Source: Rouxiella chamberiensis (GTDB taxonomy: Bacteria > Pseudomonadota > Gammaproteobacteria > Enterobacterales > Enterobacteriaceae). Taken from it: a stretch of DNA of 64,000 bases. The notes below the pieces were generated by a model that saw nothing but the letters and a program-made list of their open reading frames with translations, had not been told where the DNA came from and made no database searches. The DNA lies in assembly GCF_026967475.1 (NCBI RefSeq), contig NZ_CP114058.1:3472001-3536000 (forward strand), written 5' to 3'. The translations under genes were made by a program, and so were the position numbers. Within the stretch, counting starts at the first letter, position 1. The number at the start of each line of letters is the position of its first letter. Of the stretch, positions 41,987 to 52,550 are shown piece by piece.

Positions 41987-44542
41987 TCAGTGGATTTGAA
42001 ACTGCTGCGCCAGACTGGCCGCGCCTGCGCCCACTTCGGGGGCTGGCGCACAGAGCGGAGACAGCACGTTGCTGCGGAAAGGGATCACCTGCGTACGGCC
42101 TTCCAGCGACACTATCTGGTAAAACTGCGGCAGATTGAAATTCACAAAGCTTGAGCCGTAGGTGAAACGGTCATGCGACGACGAATAGAAACGGCTGACG
42201 TCGCGAACCAGATCTTCCTTGCTGCCTTCGCAATGGTGATACACCTCGACGCGGTTCGACTCATCCAGAATATAGATGGTGAAGCCTTCGTCGCTGCTGG
42301 TTTCAAAGAAGAACTGAATGATGCCTTCGCTGGCATAGCCATCCACCACCGACGGCAGATGCACCTGCGACGTATCGACCTTCACCGAGCGGCCATGCAG
42401 CTTGTTATTGGAGATGGCCCCGTAAAATTCGATGGCGTTCTCGAGTTTCTGCACGGACACGCTCAGGCGTTCGAAGAACAGACCCCAGGTTTGCCCGGAG
42501 ACTCTCACCGCCTTGAAACGACCCGGCTCGAGACGTTTGCTCGACAGGCGCAGTTCGATACATTCGGAAACCAGCTGCTGAATGCGGGTACGGATAAGTC
42601 CGCGCAGATGCTGGCTGTAGCAGAAAACTTCGACGGACTCCGGCGGCGCGGCATCCTGATGCATCTTGCCGAGAATGGTTTTCAGCGCTTCAAGCACCGC
42701 CTGTTCGCTGCTGAAATGCAGGGTACGCACTTCATTCCACGAGTTGCGATACAACAAGTCGATGCTGCCGACCAGACACTGCTGCTGTTCGCCAAAGCTG
42801 AAGACATCGAGTTTGCGGAAGTCAAAATGCACGACCTGATTACGAAACGCCGCGGTCGGATCGTGTTCGAGATTGACGATAATCGACAGATGGCGGATTT
42901 CGCAGGGGCTGTACAGCGCTTTTGGCGTCGGCGCAGGCAGGCGAATCGGGAAGTTGTGCGAAACATCGGCCACCAGCTCGCGCAGTTTGGCGATATCACA
43001 CAGATTGCCGCTTTTGATGTGCAGACGCGTGGTCGGTGTCAGCAAACCGTTGAAATAGGCCCACGCGACCAGCTTGCTCAGGTAGCGGTTATATTCCAGC
43101 GGCTGATGGCTGATTATCGAGTCCATCGACGGCGACTGGTTGTAGAGATACCAGCCGGTGCGATTGGCACGGCCTACCGGCACATGAATAAAGGTAAGAT
43201 CAGTTTCCGACAGGTCGGGCGAGATTTGCGGATTGACCAGCGTAACCTTGCCCGGCAGCGCTTCAAAGGCCGCGTACAGCTTGCGGGTCAGCACGCCGAT
43301 ATCCTGCGGACTGGCGCTGACGCTGAGATTGTTGCGGCGCGCAAAGCGAATCAGGTTGCGGTAGCTTTGCATCATTGCATCGAGCAGTTCGTTGTGCGCT
43401 TCGCGCACGCGCTCGATTTTCCAGTTGGCGCGGTTGTCAAGGATCGCCAGACGTTCTTCGCTCCAGCCCCACTCGCTGACCAGCTGGGTCAGGATTTCGC
43501 GACGCCAGCCCACGGACGCGCGTGCGCGCGACAGTTTCTCGCAGACTTTGAGATAGAAGCAGCGGCGCACGAGGTCGAGACGAGTGGTGTCTTCGATTTG
43601 AGTCAGGTAACGGGTGACGCGGTCCAGCATCATGCAATAGGCATCGAGTCCGAAGCAGACGATTTCGCCCTGGTGAAGACGCTGTTTGATGTCCATCGCC
43701 AGCAACTGGGTATTGGGGTATTCCCACGAATAGGCTTCGAGCAGCAGCGTTTTCAATACCGCCTTGTAAGGCGAATCGATACTTTTATATAGCTGCCACA
43801 GGCTGGCACCGAAATACTCTTCGGCAGACAGCGTGCTGAGGCCGCCGAGGTCGAGCCACTCGTTCGGCGTCAGCGCGCCCTGTGAATAGAGAGAGAGCAC
43901 ATACTCGTCGTAATGCGGCTCTTCTTCGCCGGGCACCATATTCCACAGAATACGCTTGCCCGCGAGGCGCACCGCCGTACGGTAAAATTCGTCGAGCAAC
44001 AGGATGTGCTGGGTGGAACCGCAGTCCTCACCGCCCAGACTGCCGCTTTCATTATGACGGAAACGGTTTTCGTCGATCAGGAAGAAGCTGACTTCCACGC
44101 CCAGAGACGCGGCCCACTTTTCAAGCAGCAGGCATTTTTGCTGGAGTCGGTTGCGCTCTTCGTTGTCGAGCCAGGACTGGTGGCAGACCCAGATATCGAG
44201 ATCGGAAGTCTGGCTTTGACCAATGGACGAGGTGCTGCCCATGGAATACACGCCGGTAATCGGCAATTCGCCTTCCACGGTGGGGTCAATCGGACGGCCG
44301 CCTTTTTCGACCAGATCGTCGAGCCAGGCTTGCTGGGATTCATCAGGCGTAAAGATGCAGACGCCGTGGGGCACTTTACCTTCAAGGTAGCCCGGCATCT
44401 GCGGATAATGATGATGTAACAAGACGGGCAACAGACTGTAGACCTGCTGGAAAGCGGGACCTTGAGCCACAACGGCGCGATCAACGCGTAGCTGATTTAT
44501 TGCATCCAATCTTTGCTTTAATGTCTCGATGTAGAGGTACAA
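41987..44542 (-). CDS. cyaA: Class I adenylate cyclase CyaA
   Basis: Class I adenylate cyclase, 851 residues (E. coli 848), making cAMP for CRP. The catalytic N-terminal half includes [20 protein letters not shown] and DIWVCHQSW; the C-terminal half is the glucose-responsive regulatory domain, whose last 25 residues diverge from E. coli. The start is TTG at 44540-44542 ([12 protein letters not shown]), the same weak UUG start that limits cyaA translation in E. coli. A CRP site lies upstream. cyaY is missing from its downstream side. Confidence 0.97.
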   Translation of the reverse strand: MYLYIETLKQRLDAINQLRVDRAVVAQGPAFQQVYSLLPVLLHHHYPQMPGYLEGKVPHGVCIFTPDESQQAWLDDLVEKGGRPIDPTVEGELPITGVYSMGSTSSIGQSQTSDLDIWVCHQSWLDNEERNRLQQKCLLLEKWAASLGVEVSFFLIDENRFRHNESGSLGGEDCGSTQHILLLDEFYRTAVRLAGKRILWNMVPGEEEPHYDEYVLSLYSQGALTPNEWLDLGGLSTLSAEEYFGASLWQLYKSIDSPYKAVLKTLLLEAYSWEYPNTQLLAMDIKQRLHQGEIVCFGLDAYCMMLDRVTRYLTQIEDTTRLDLVRRCFYLKVCEKLSRARASVGWRREILTQLVSEWGWSEERLAILDNRANWKIERVREAHNELLDAMMQSYRNLIRFARRNNLSVSASPQDIGVLTRKLYAAFEALPGKVTLVNPQISPDLSETDLTFIHVPVGRANRTGWYLYNQSPSMDSIISHQPLEYNRYLSKLVAWAYFNGLLTPTTRLHIKSGNLCDIAKLRELVADVSHNFPIRLPAPTPKALYSPCEIRHLSIIVNLEHDPTAAFRNQVVHFDFRKLDVFSFGEQQQCLVGSIDLLYRNSWNEVRTLHFSSEQAVLEALKTILGKMHQDAAPPESVEVFCYSQHLRGLIRTRIQQLVSECIELRLSSKRLEPGRFKAVRVSGQTWGLFFERLSVSVQKLENAIEFYGAISNNKLHGRSVKVDTSQVHLPSVVDGYASEGIIQFFFETSSDEGFTIYILDESNRVEVYHHCEGSKEDLVRDVSRFYSSSHDRFTYGSSFVNFNLPQFYQIVSLEGRTQVIPFRSNVLSPLCAPAPEVGAGAASLAQQFQIH

Positions 44543-44650
44543 GACGATTCGCCTGATTTTCAGTGTCTGGAAACAACCCCGTTTCCCTCTTCGCCGGTAG
44601 TTTTTAAAAAAACTTTAATTTATGTTAAGTAATTGGCGAAATTTTGCTGG

Positions 44651-44672
44651 AAACGTGATCAATTTAACACCT
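44651..44672 (-). promoter_or_regulatory. CRP site in the cyaA promoter
   Basis: Minus strand AGGTGTTAAATTGATCACGT (then TT) closely matches the E. coli cyaA P2 CRP site, where CRP-cAMP represses cyaA. The 311-base gap (44543-44853) between the divergent cyaA and hemC otherwise shows no gene and must also carry the hemC promoter. Confidence 0.78.
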
Positions 44673-44853
44673 TGCCGTTTGACGGTAAAGGAAGTAACGC
44701 ACCACAATTACTGTTGCGTCTTTATACATTTTACTTCCTTATCCGTCACGCCACAAATTTCCCTGTTTACCCGCACTAACTCCCCTGAACGCTGACACCT
44801 TTACTCTGTAGGTGATAGGATGGTCCGCGAAATTAAAAAAAACGGTAACAAGC

Positions 44854-45795
44854 ATGTTAGACAAAATCATTCGGATTGCCACCCGTCAGAGCCCGCTCGC
44901 TCTGTGGCAGGCACAATTTGTTCAGAGTCGACTTAAAGCCTTCCACCCCGATTTACAGGTGGAACTGGTGCCGATGGTCACCAAGGGTGACATCATCCTC
45001 GACACACCGCTCGCCAAAGTGGGCGGTAAAGGTCTGTTCGTGAAAGAACTTGAACTGGCCATGCTTGAAGGCCGTGCCGATATCGCGGTTCACTCGATGA
45101 AAGACGTGCCGGTCGAGTTCCCCGAAGGTCTCGGGCTGGTCACCATCTGTGAACGCGAAGACCCGCGCGACGCTTTTGTGTCCAATGACTTTGCCAGCCT
45201 CGACGACCTGCCGCAGGGCAGCATTGTCGGCACCTCGAGCCTGCGTCGTCAGTGTCAGCTGCGCGAACAGCGCCCTGACCTGATTATCCGCGATTTGCGC
45301 GGCAATGTCGGCACCCGCCTGGCAAAATTAGATAAAGGCGATTATCACGCCATTATTCTGGCCTGCGCCGGACTGAAACGTCTGGGGCTGGAATCCCGTA
45401 TCCGCACGGCGCTGTCGCCGGAAGCCTGCCTTCCTGCCGTCGGTCAGGGCGCTGTAGGGATCGAATGCCGTCTTGACGATACCCGAACCCGCGAACTGCT
45501 GGCCCCGCTGGCGCATCGCGAAACCACCCTGCGCGTGCTCGCCGAGCGTGCAATGAATACCCGTCTTGAAGGCGGCTGTCAGGTTCCTATCGGCAGTTAC
45601 GCCGAACTGGAAGGCGATACGCTGTGGCTGCGTGCGCTCGTGGGCGCACCGGATGGGAGCCAGATGGTACGCGGCGAGCGTCGCGGGCCGACGTCCGACG
45701 CCGAAAGCATGGGCATCAGCCTGGCAGAAGAGTTGCTGGAAGCCGGTGCGCGCGAAATCCTGCAGGAAGTCTATCAGGGTAATCTGCCGCGATGA
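44854..45795 (+). CDS. hemC: Porphobilinogen deaminase HemC
   Basis: Cytosolic hydroxymethylbilane synthase joining four porphobilinogens in heme synthesis, 313 residues. Substrate-binding [22 protein letters not shown], and the dipyrromethane cofactor Cys in [12 protein letters not shown] 44854 ([13 protein letters not shown]) is the family start; an upstream in-frame codon is not needed. Overlaps hemD by four bases (ATGA). Confidence 0.98.
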   Translation: MLDKIIRIATRQSPLALWQAQFVQSRLKAFHPDLQVELVPMVTKGDIILDTPLAKVGGKGLFVKELELAMLEGRADIAVHSMKDVPVEFPEGLGLVTICEREDPRDAFVSNDFASLDDLPQGSIVGTSSLRRQCQLREQRPDLIIRDLRGNVGTRLAKLDKGDYHAIILACAGLKRLGLESRIRTALSPEACLPAVGQGAVGIECRLDDTRTRELLAPLAHRETTLRVLAERAMNTRLEGGCQVPIGSYAELEGDTLWLRALVGAPDGSQMVRGERRGPTSDAESMGISLAEELLEAGAREILQEVYQGNLPR

Positions 45796-46538
45796 CCATT
45801 CTGGTGACCCGTCCCTCTCCTTCCGGAGAACAGCTTGTTGCCCGGCTTCGCACGCTGGGCAGGGTCGCCTATCACTCTCCTTTAATCGAGTTTGCTCCCG
45901 GCAACCAGCTTGCCGAGCTGCCGGGCAAGCTCGCAGCCCTCATGCCCCAGGATCTGGTTTTCGTGCTTTCACAGCACGCCGTGAAGTATGCCGACCGCGC
46001 ACTGGTGCAGCAGGGCCAACACTGGCCTGATTTTGTAAGCTATTATGCTATAGGTAGAACCACCGGTTTGCTGATGCATAAAGCAAACAGCCTGCCGATA
46101 ATCTATCCGCAGGACGGTGAAACCAGCGAGACGCTGCTGACGCTTTCGGCGTTGCAACCGCAGGCCATCAAAGGGCGTCAAGCCCTGATCCTGCGCGGCA
46201 ACGGCGGTCGCGAGCTGCTGGCCGACACGCTAAGGGAGCGCGGTGTTGACGTGAGCTATTGCGAATGTTACCGACGCAGCCCGCTTTATTATGACGGCAG
46301 TGAGCAGAGCTCCAGCTGGCAGCGCGCCGGAATTAATACTCTGGTGGTCACCAGCGGAGAAATGTTACAACAGTTATATACGTTAGTTCCTGATTACTAT
46401 CGAACAAGCTGGCTTTTGAGCTGCACGTTGGTGGTAGTGAGCGAACGTTTGGCGACCCTGGCCCGTCAACTTGGCTGGCATACGATTAGGGTCGCAGAAA
46501 ACGCAGATAATGATGCGCTGATCCGTGCATTAAAATAA
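45792..46538 (+). CDS. hemD: Uroporphyrinogen-III synthase HemD
   Basis: Cyclises hydroxymethylbilane with inversion of ring D, 248 residues. Start [14 protein letters not shown] and the loop [20 protein letters not shown] are typical; the family is poorly conserved in sequence, so operon position supports the call. Translationally coupled to hemC. Confidence 0.96.
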   Translation: MTILVTRPSPSGEQLVARLRTLGRVAYHSPLIEFAPGNQLAELPGKLAALMPQDLVFVLSQHAVKYADRALVQQGQHWPDFVSYYAIGRTTGLLMHKANSLPIIYPQDGETSETLLTLSALQPQAIKGRQALILRGNGGRELLADTLRERGVDVSYCECYRRSPLYYDGSEQSSSWQRAGINTLVVTSGEMLQQLYTLVPDYYRTSWLLSCTLVVVSERLATLARQLGWHTIRVAENADNDALIRALK

Positions 46539-46560
46539 CCTGACTAAGGGATGTGCCCAG

Positions 46561-47705
46561 ATGACGGAACAAAAAAATCCTTCCGCAGAGCTTGAAAAAC
46601 AAGACCTTGCGGTTGAGAGCCCCCAACAGCCAGATGCTGCTCCTCGTGAAACCGTACCCAGGGAAAAACGTACGGGACCCGTGCTGGGTGCTATCGCCAT
46701 TGTGCTGGTGATTGCGCTGGGCGTAGGTGTTTACTATCACGGACACAAACAGGCCCAGGCGGATACCGCCACCAATGAAGCTTTGCAGGCCCAGCTTGCC
46801 GAGCTGAAAAACAGCCAGTCCCGGGACAAGCAGCAGATAGACACCCTTCTCGGCCAGCAGGACAAATCGTTGCAGGAAGCCTCGCGTCAGCAGGCCTCTT
46901 TCAGCCGTCAGCTGAGCGAGTTGCAGGACAAGGTTGCCAGCATTTCCGGCAGCGATGCCAAAACGTGGATGCTGTCGCAGGCTGATTTCCTGGTCAAACT
47001 GGCCGGAAGAAAACTGTGGAGCGATCAAGACGTTACTACCGCAGCGGCCTTGCTTAAAAGCGCCGATGCAAGTCTGGCCGACATGAATGACCCGAGTCTG
47101 ATTGACGTTCGCAAGGCCATCAACGAAGACGTGGGCAGCCTCTCTGCGGTCACGCAGGTCGATTTCGACGGCATTATTCTGAAAGTGAACCAGTTGTCCA
47201 ACCAGGTCGATAACCTGCGTCTGGCGGATAACGACACGGACGATTCGCCGATGGACAGCGACAGCACCGAGCTTTCCGGTTCCTGACCGAATGGCGTCAG
47301 AATCTCAGCAAGAGCTGGCATAACTTTATGACGGATTTCATTACCATCCGCCGCCGTGATACCAGCGCCGAACCGCTGCTGGCACCTAATCAGGACGTGT
47401 ATCTGCGCGAAAACATCCGCTCGCGTCTGCTGGTTGCCGCACAGGCCGTGCCGCGCCATCAGAACGAAATCTACAAACAGTCGCTTGAAACCGTCTCGAC
47501 CTGGGTTCGCGCCTATTTCGATACCACCGATCCTGCTACCAAGGCTTTCCTGAACGATCTGGATAACCTGAGCCAGCAGTCTGTCTCGATGGATGTGCCT
47601 GATCAGCTGAAAAGCCAGCCGATGCTTGAAAAACTGATGCAGACGCGCGTGCGTAACCTGCTCCAGCAGCCCGCCGCCGCGACTACCGCCAAACAGGGGG
47701 AATAA
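46561..47705 (+). CDS. hemX: HemX (uroporphyrinogen-III C-methyltransferase-like) membrane protein, frameshifted
   Basis: Inner-membrane protein of the hem operon, about 381 residues when repaired. Charged cytosolic start, one membrane segment ([18 protein letters not shown]), then a long coiled-coil periplasmic part ([20 protein letters not shown]). As read it stops after LSGS; one C is missing at 47282-47283, and repair restores [15 protein letters not shown] and the C-terminal domain. Once annotated as a methyltransferase in E. coli, but no such fold is seen; its role is unclear. Confidence 0.93.
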
Positions 47706-47708
47706 CGC

Positions 47709-48906
47709 ATGCTACGTGTTCTCATACTGTTTCTGATTGTTATCGCCGGGATTGTCGTGGGGCCGATGCTGGCCGGCCATCAAGGCTATGTGCTGATTCA
47801 GACGGACAACTACAACATCGAAACCAGCGTGACCGGTCTGGTCATCATGGCAATCCTGATGTTTGTGGTGCTGTTTTTCATCGAATGGCTGCTGCGCCGT
47901 CTGTTCCGTACCGGCGCACGCACGCGGGGCTGGTTTGTGGGTCGCAAGCGGTCCAAGGCGCGTAAGCAAACCCAACGCGCGATGATAAAGCTTGCCGAAG
48001 GCGACCATCGTCAGATGGAAAAACTGCTGGCGCGCAATGCCGACCACGCCGAGCAGCCGATGGTGAACTACCTGCTGGCCGCCGAAGCCGCTTCCCAGCG
48101 TGGCGACGAGATCCGCACCAATCAGTATCTCGAGCGTGCTGCCGAGCTGGCCGATACCGATCAGCTGCCGGTAGATATCACCCGCGTGCGCATTCAGCTG
48201 GCACAGGGCGAAATCCACGCGGCGCGCCATGGCGTTGATCGTCTGATTGCCCTGTCGCCGCGTCATCCCGAAATACTGCGTCTGGCCGAACCAGGCTTAT
48301 ATGCGCACGGGTGCCTATGCCTCGCTGATGGAAATTCTGCCGTCGATGGCGAAAGCCGATATCTATGACGAAGAGCAGCTGCAACTGATTCAGGAGCAGG
48401 CGTACGTCGGCATGATGAATCAGCTGATGTCGGAAGAAGGCAGTGAAGGTCTGAAGCGCTGGTGGAAAAACCAGAGTCGCAAGACGCGCCACGAGCCTGC
48501 ACTGCAAGTGGCGATGGCCGCGCATCTGATTCAGTGCAACGACCATGATTTGGCACAGGACGTGATCCTCGACGGTCTTAAACGTCATTATGACGAGCGT
48601 CTGGTGGCGATGATGCCGAAACTGCGTTCGGGTAATCCTGAACAGCTGGAGAAGTTCCTGCGTAACGCCATCAAGCAAAATGGCGCGACGCCGTTGCTGA
48701 ACAGCACGCTCGGACAGCTTCTGTTGAAGCACGGCGAATGGTTGCAGGCGAGCGAAGCGTTCAAGGATGCATTGAAACAGCGCCCCGATGCCTACGATTA
48801 TGCGTGGCTGGCCGATGCGCTCGATAAACTGCACAAACCTGCCGAAGCCGCAGAGATGCGTCATCAAGGCCTGATGCTGACTATCAACAACAGCGCCGAT
48901 CAATAG
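47709..48906 (+). CDS. hemY: Heme biosynthesis-associated TPR protein HemY, frameshifted
   Basis: Inner-membrane protein of 398 residues when repaired (E. coli 398), two N-terminal membrane segments followed by TPR-like helices facing the cytosol. Not related to the HemY oxidase of Gram-positives. The frame breaks at ILRLAEQAYM: GAACCAGG at 48288-48295 has one C too many. Follows hemX after three bases and is followed by a strong terminator. Confidence 0.95.
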
Positions 48907-48926
48907 CGTTTTTAGGTTGTCGCTCA

Positions 48927-48955
48927 ACGGCTCGCTTAGGCGGGCCGTTTTTTTT
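48927..48955 (+). terminator. Terminator of the hemCDXY operon
   Basis: Stem ACGGC-CGC/GCG-GCCGT with a short loop followed by eight T. Confidence 0.92.
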
Positions 48956-48991
48956 GGCAGTCGATAATAAACCGGTCGGCAAACGACAGGC

Positions 48992-49193
48992 AAAAAAAAC
49001 ACTTGCCGGAGAGACAAGTGTGAAAACAATCAGGTCTTTGACAACAGGGGTAGTGTCACACTCAACGTATTGCCTGCTGGGTGATAACCGCGGGGTTATC
49101 GTTCAGATAGACAGGAGACACTGTAATTTGGCTCTGCATCATTCCCAGGTTTATGAAGCTACGCAATCATAAGAGGGTGGAATGAGCATCTAC
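48992..49193 (-). ncRNA. glmZ: Small RNA GlmZ
   Basis: Hfq-dependent small RNA that base-pairs with glmS mRNA to raise glucosamine-6-phosphate synthase; its processing is controlled by RapZ and the decoy GlmY. On the minus strand the 5' end reads GTAGATGCTCATTCCA, identical to E. coli GlmZ, followed by the conserved blocks GGGAATGATGCAGAGCC and GTTGAGTG...TGTTGTCA, an internal stem GATAACC/GGTTATC, and a terminator stem ACACTTG/CAAGTGT with eight T. About 202 nt (E. coli about 207). It lies beyond hemY and converges with it, the same place as in E. coli. Confidence 0.93.
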
Positions 49194-49204
49194 GAAAGAG
49201 GTAT

Positions 49205-49220
49205 TGCACGCCGCGTGCCA
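49205..49220 (-). promoter_or_regulatory. Sigma-54 promoter of glmZ
   Basis: Minus strand TGGCACGCGGCGTGCA: GG, ten bases, GC, the -24/-12 signature (consensus TGGCACG-N4-TTGCA). From the GC to the first base of the conserved GlmZ 5' end is 12 bases, exactly the expected distance. Confidence 0.88.
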
Positions 49221-49359
49221 AACTGCATCTAGAAGGGAATTTTTATCACCCATGCAATCTATCCTATTGAATAATAGAGATTAATTATAAAATTTATTTG
49301 AGCGTGGTCGATAGGCGGTGCTAACTGGCTGTAAGAAAAGGCGTTTTAGCGGTAAAACC

Positions 49360-49377
49360 TGTCGTCGGGCAGTGACA
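49360..49377 (-). promoter_or_regulatory. GlrR-type activator site 1 upstream of glmZ
   Basis: TGTCGTCGGGCAGTGACA fits the GlrR (YfhA) consensus TGTC-N10-GACA perfectly, about 170 bases before the glmZ start, as expected for a sigma-54 enhancer. Confidence 0.8.
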
Positions 49378-49423
49378 GTATTTTTGCTTTTAATTTAATG
49401 ACTTTATATATCAGTCATTTAAA

Positions 49424-49441
49424 TGTCGCTTTATGGCGACA
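49424..49441 (-). promoter_or_regulatory. GlrR-type activator site 2 upstream of glmZ
   Basis: TGTCGCTTTATGGCGACA, a second perfect TGTC-N10-GACA. Its N10 extends the palindrome (GTCGC/GCGAC). The AT-rich DNA between the sites and the promoter includes TATCAGTCATTTA near 49409-49421, which resembles an IHF site (12 of 13). The 342 bases from 49194 to 49535 hold no protein gene: this control region and the tRNA terminator fill them. Confidence 0.8.
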
Positions 49442-49496
49442 GCGTCTCAGGAGAAAAGAGACAGAACAGGCAGAGGTGTAGCGGAAAGACAAAAAC

Positions 49497-49523
49497 AAAA
49501 AAGCCCCGCATTTCTGCAGGGCT
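49497..49523 (-). terminator. Terminator of the tRNA operon
   Basis: Minus strand AGCCCTGC agaaat GCGGGGCT followed by six T, 13 bases after the tRNA-Pro gene. Confidence 0.9.
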
Positions 49524-49535
49524 CTTTATTTGAAT

Positions 49536-49612
49536 TGGTCGGCGAGAGAGGATTCGAACCTCCGACCCACTGGTCCCAAACCAGTTGCGCTACCAAGCTG
49601 CGCTACTCGCCG
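49536..49612 (-). tRNA. proM: tRNA-Pro (UGG)
   Basis: 77-nt cloverleaf ending in encoded CCA; anticodon TGG in TTTGGGA, T-loop GTTCGAATC. Matches E. coli proM in sequence and place. Last gene of the four-tRNA operon. Confidence 0.97.
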
Positions 49613-49685
49613 ATGTACTGCTTTATTCTTTACTATGACAACCTGTATTACGGATAACGTGGTACAGCGCTGTTAAAGTTTTGTG

Positions 49686-49772
49686 TGGTGCGAAGAGAGG
49701 GACTTGAACCCTCACGTCCGTAAGAACACTAACACCTGAAGCTAGCGCGTCTACCAATTCCGCCACCTTCGC
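49686..49772 (-). tRNA. leuT: tRNA-Leu (CAG)
   Basis: 87-nt class II tRNA with long variable arm, starting GCGAAGGTGGCGGAATTGG; anticodon CAG in CTTCAGGT; CCA encoded. Corresponds to E. coli leuT. Confidence 0.97.
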
Positions 49773-49825
49773 ACTGTCACAAACTTTACGCTTTACTACT
49801 CACACATTCTTCATTGAGGAAGAAG

Positions 49826-49902
49826 TGGGGTGGCTAATGGGACTCGAACCCACGACAACTGGAATCACAATCCAGGGCTCTACCAACTGAGCTATAGCCA
49901 CC
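49826..49902 (-). tRNA. hisR: tRNA-His (GUG)
   Basis: 77 nt including the extra 5' G(-1) paired with the discriminator C; starts GGTGGCTATAGCTCAGTTGG, anticodon GTG in ATTGTGAT, CCA encoded. Corresponds to E. coli hisR. Confidence 0.97.
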
Positions 49903-49968
49903 ATTGTATCTTTACTTCACGTCCGAAACTAACACCGCAACTCTTTGCGCAAAACCAACCGAGGTCAA

Positions 49969-50045
<77 letters not shown>

Positions 50046-50065
50046 TTAGCGCCGTTGCGGGAGGG

Positions 50066-50094
50066 ATACTACGGCCAAACCGCTATACTGTCTA
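50066..50094 (-). promoter_or_regulatory. Promoter of the argX-hisR-leuT-proM operon
   Basis: Minus strand TAGACA, 17 bases, TAGTAT, followed by a C-rich discriminator (CCCTCCCGC) of the sort seen at stringently controlled stable-RNA promoters. Confidence 0.7.
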
Positions 50095-50194
50095 GTGCTT
50101 TTTTTGAAAAAGTTTCGTTTGATTACGATTTGTTCATTGCGCACTAAAAGTAAGCATTTCAGCCTCCCTCCCCGCTTTTTTACCGTAAAAGTCG

Positions 50195-51568
50195 TTATCG
50201 GCTTTTACGGTTCATGCCGAGCGCCAGATAAATCAGCGACACGGCGGCAATAAATACTGCGCCAACCATTAAAGAAACGCGTGTATCCGGGTTAATCGCC
50301 ATGCCAACCAGCACACAAAGCAGGAAAGCCAGCGTCAGATAGTTGGTATAAGGGAACAGAATCGATTTAAACGGATGGCTCTTCAACGCATCGCGATGCG
50401 CTTCACGGAAACGCAGCTGACTGACCAGCACCACAAACCACGGCACCATGCCCGGCAGCACACTGGCGCTGTAGACATACACGAACACCTGTTCCGGATT
50501 CGGGATCAGGTAATTCAGGCCCGAACCGACCAGCAGACAGATAATCGTCACCGCAATGCCGTAAACCGGTACGCCGCTCTTCGAGACTTTCGACAGGAAA
50601 GCCGGTAACTGACGATTTTGCGACAAGGCATAAAGCATACGGCCACAGCTGTACATGCCGCTGTTGCAGCCGGAAAGCGCGGCGGTCAGTACCACGAAGT
50701 TGATGATACCGGCGGCGGCGGTTATTCCGACCTTGGCGAAGGTCAATACGAACGGGCTGCCGTGGGTGCCCATCTCGTTCCACGGGAAAATGGTGATGAC
50801 AACAAAGATGGCGCCGACGTAGAAAATCAGGATACGCCACAGGATGTTGTTGATGGCACGTTTGAGGGTAACCTGCGGGTTTTTGGCTTCACCGGCAGTA
50901 ATACCGACCAGCTCGACGCCCTGATAGGAGGCCACCACAATACAGAGCGCAAACAGGAAGCCCTTCCAGCCGCCTGCGAAGAAACCGCCATGTACCGTGA
51001 GATTGTCAAAGCCGATAGCCTGACCATGATTGCCGAAGCCGAAGAAGATAACCGCAAGCCCCACGACGATCATCACGATAATGGTGGTGATTTTGATAAG
51101 CGCGAACCAGAACTCCATTTCGCCGTACAGCTTGACCGCCGCCAGATTGGCCGCCGCCACGATGGCAACTGCCGCCAGTGCCGGGATCCACTGTGGCAAA
51201 TCGGGGAACCAGAACTGCGCATAAACGCCGATGGCAGTTATCTCGGAGATGCCGACGGCAATCCACATGAACCAGTAGCCCCAGGCGGTCAGATAGCCGA
51301 AGTAAGGCCCCAGATATTTATGGGCATAGACGGCAAAGGAGCCGGCAACCGGTTCGAGGTGCAGCATTTCGCCCATCGAACGCATGATGAAAAACACAAA
51401 CACGCCAGCCAGAATATAGGCCAGTAACACTGAAGGCCCTGCCCATTTGAGCGTACTCGCTGCCCCCATAAACAACCCCACACCGATAGTGCCGCCGAGG
51501 GCTATCAACTCGATGTGACGGGCTTCCAACCCTCTATGAAGCCCTTGCTTCTCTTCGCTACTCGCCAT
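50195..51568 (-). CDS. thrP: Threonine/serine permease ThrP (YifK)
   Basis: Amino acid-polyamine-organocation family transporter, 457 residues, 12 membrane segments. [29 protein letters not shown] start, and [20 protein letters not shown], match E. coli YifK, shown to import threonine and serine. Start ATG 51566-51568 ([10 protein letters not shown]) follows AGAGGA; the upstream in-frame extension has no family support. A 9-bp inverted repeat (50183-50191 with 50202-50210) spans its stop codon. Same neighbours (wecG, argX) as in E. coli. Confidence 0.94.
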   Translation of the reverse strand: MASSEEKQGLHRGLEARHIELIALGGTIGVGLFMGAASTLKWAGPSVLLAYILAGVFVFFIMRSMGEMLHLEPVAGSFAVYAHKYLGPYFGYLTAWGYWFMWIAVGISEITAIGVYAQFWFPDLPQWIPALAAVAIVAAANLAAVKLYGEMEFWFALIKITTIIVMIVVGLAVIFFGFGNHGQAIGFDNLTVHGGFFAGGWKGFLFALCIVVASYQGVELVGITAGEAKNPQVTLKRAINNILWRILIFYVGAIFVVITIFPWNEMGTHGSPFVLTFAKVGITAAAGIINFVVLTAALSGCNSGMYSCGRMLYALSQNRQLPAFLSKVSKSGVPVYGIAVTIICLLVGSGLNYLIPNPEQVFVYVYSASVLPGMVPWFVVLVSQLRFREAHRDALKSHPFKSILFPYTNYLTLAFLLCVLVGMAINPDTRVSLMVGAVFIAAVSLIYLALGMNRKSR

Positions 51569-51798
51569 AAATCCTCTGTTTCTCGAATGTTGTGTTTGCT
51601 CTTTTTCCGGGTGGTCCGGACTATTATTGTTATTTCCCAAGGTCAGGGCAGATAAAAACGGCGGTATGGTTCCGTATTTTGCAGTCAGTTGCAAACAGGA
51701 TTGTACAAATTAGCGGGGCAGGTCGAATTTGCAGCGAAGTGTGGCCAAGCGGGAGGCGGGGGCCTCGCAAAAAGCGGGGCCACCGGGAAAGCAGGATT

Positions 51799-52548
51799 TT
51801 ATAACCGACGCGCGTAGTAATAGTAAACGAAGCGGAGAAGCTTGAGCTGGCGCGGTAGGCGGCTGGGTTGAGTCAGCAGTCGATAGAGCCACTCGAGGCC
51901 CAGCTTTTGCCAGCCTTTTGGCGCACGCTTTACGGCACCGATAAAGACGTCGTAGGTGCCGCCCACGCCCATATAAAGCGCATCGGGATAAATCCTTCGG
52001 CAGTCGCGCATCAGAATTTCCTGACGCGGCGATCCCATGGCGACCGTCACTATCTTCGCGCCGCTGGCCTTGATGCGCTCAAACAGCGCCTCGCGTTCGG
52101 CGGGAGTAAAGTAACCGTTCTGGCTGCCGACAATATTGACGTTCCAGCGTGTGCGCAGCGTGTCCTGCGTCTTTGACAGCACGTCCTGACGACCGCCAAT
52201 CAGGAAAACGGGAGTACCAAGCTGGCCCGCGCGGTGCATCAGGGCTTCCCACAGATCCGCGCCCGGCACGCGCTCAATCTGGGCACCGGGATATTTGCGG
52301 CGAATCGAGGCCACCATGCTGACGCCGTCGGCGTACTTGTAATCGGCTTCCCTGATAAGCGCGCGCAGCTGGGCATCACGCTCGGTCGCCAGCACTTTCT
52401 CGGCATTAATGGCGACCAGCGTCCCTTTTCTCACCCCTTTTTCCGAAAGCAGATGATCGCGAAACTGCGTAATGTCGCGAAATCCCCACAGATCGATATC
52501 GCGAATACGATATTTGGGAATGGAAGAGGCGAGTGAGTTCGAATTCAT
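51799..52548 (-). CDS. wecG: UDP-ManNAcA transferase WecG (ECA)
   Basis: Glycosyltransferase family 26 enzyme, 249 residues, adding ManNAcA to GlcNAc-PP-undecaprenol to form ECA lipid II. Motifs [30 protein letters not shown] and [16 protein letters not shown] are characteristic. Last gene of the ECA operon, two bases after wzyE. Confidence 0.96.
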   Translation of the reverse strand: MNSNSLASSIPKYRIRDIDLWGFRDITQFRDHLLSEKGVRKGTLVAINAEKVLATERDAQLRALIREADYKYADGVSMVASIRRKYPGAQIERVPGADLWEALMHRAGQLGTPVFLIGGRQDVLSKTQDTLRTRWNVNIVGSQNGYFTPAEREALFERIKASGAKIVTVAMGSPRQEILMRDCRRIYPDALYMGVGGTYDVFIGAVKRAPKGWQKLGLEWLYRLLTQPSRLPRQLKLLRFVYYYYARRL

Positions 52549-52550
52549 TA

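Noticed and set aside
42173..43792. Open frame opposite cyaA
   Set aside because: No recognisable domain and no ribosome-binding site; shadow of cyaA.
48954..49172. 72-codon open frame on the plus strand after hemY
   Set aside because: Lies across the hemY terminator and the glmZ gene on the opposite strand; no protein family and no start signal.
49433..49657. Open frames running through the tRNA genes
   Set aside because: Translation of tRNA sequence and its flanks (GERGFEPPTHWSQ-type peptides) is a well-known annotation artefact.
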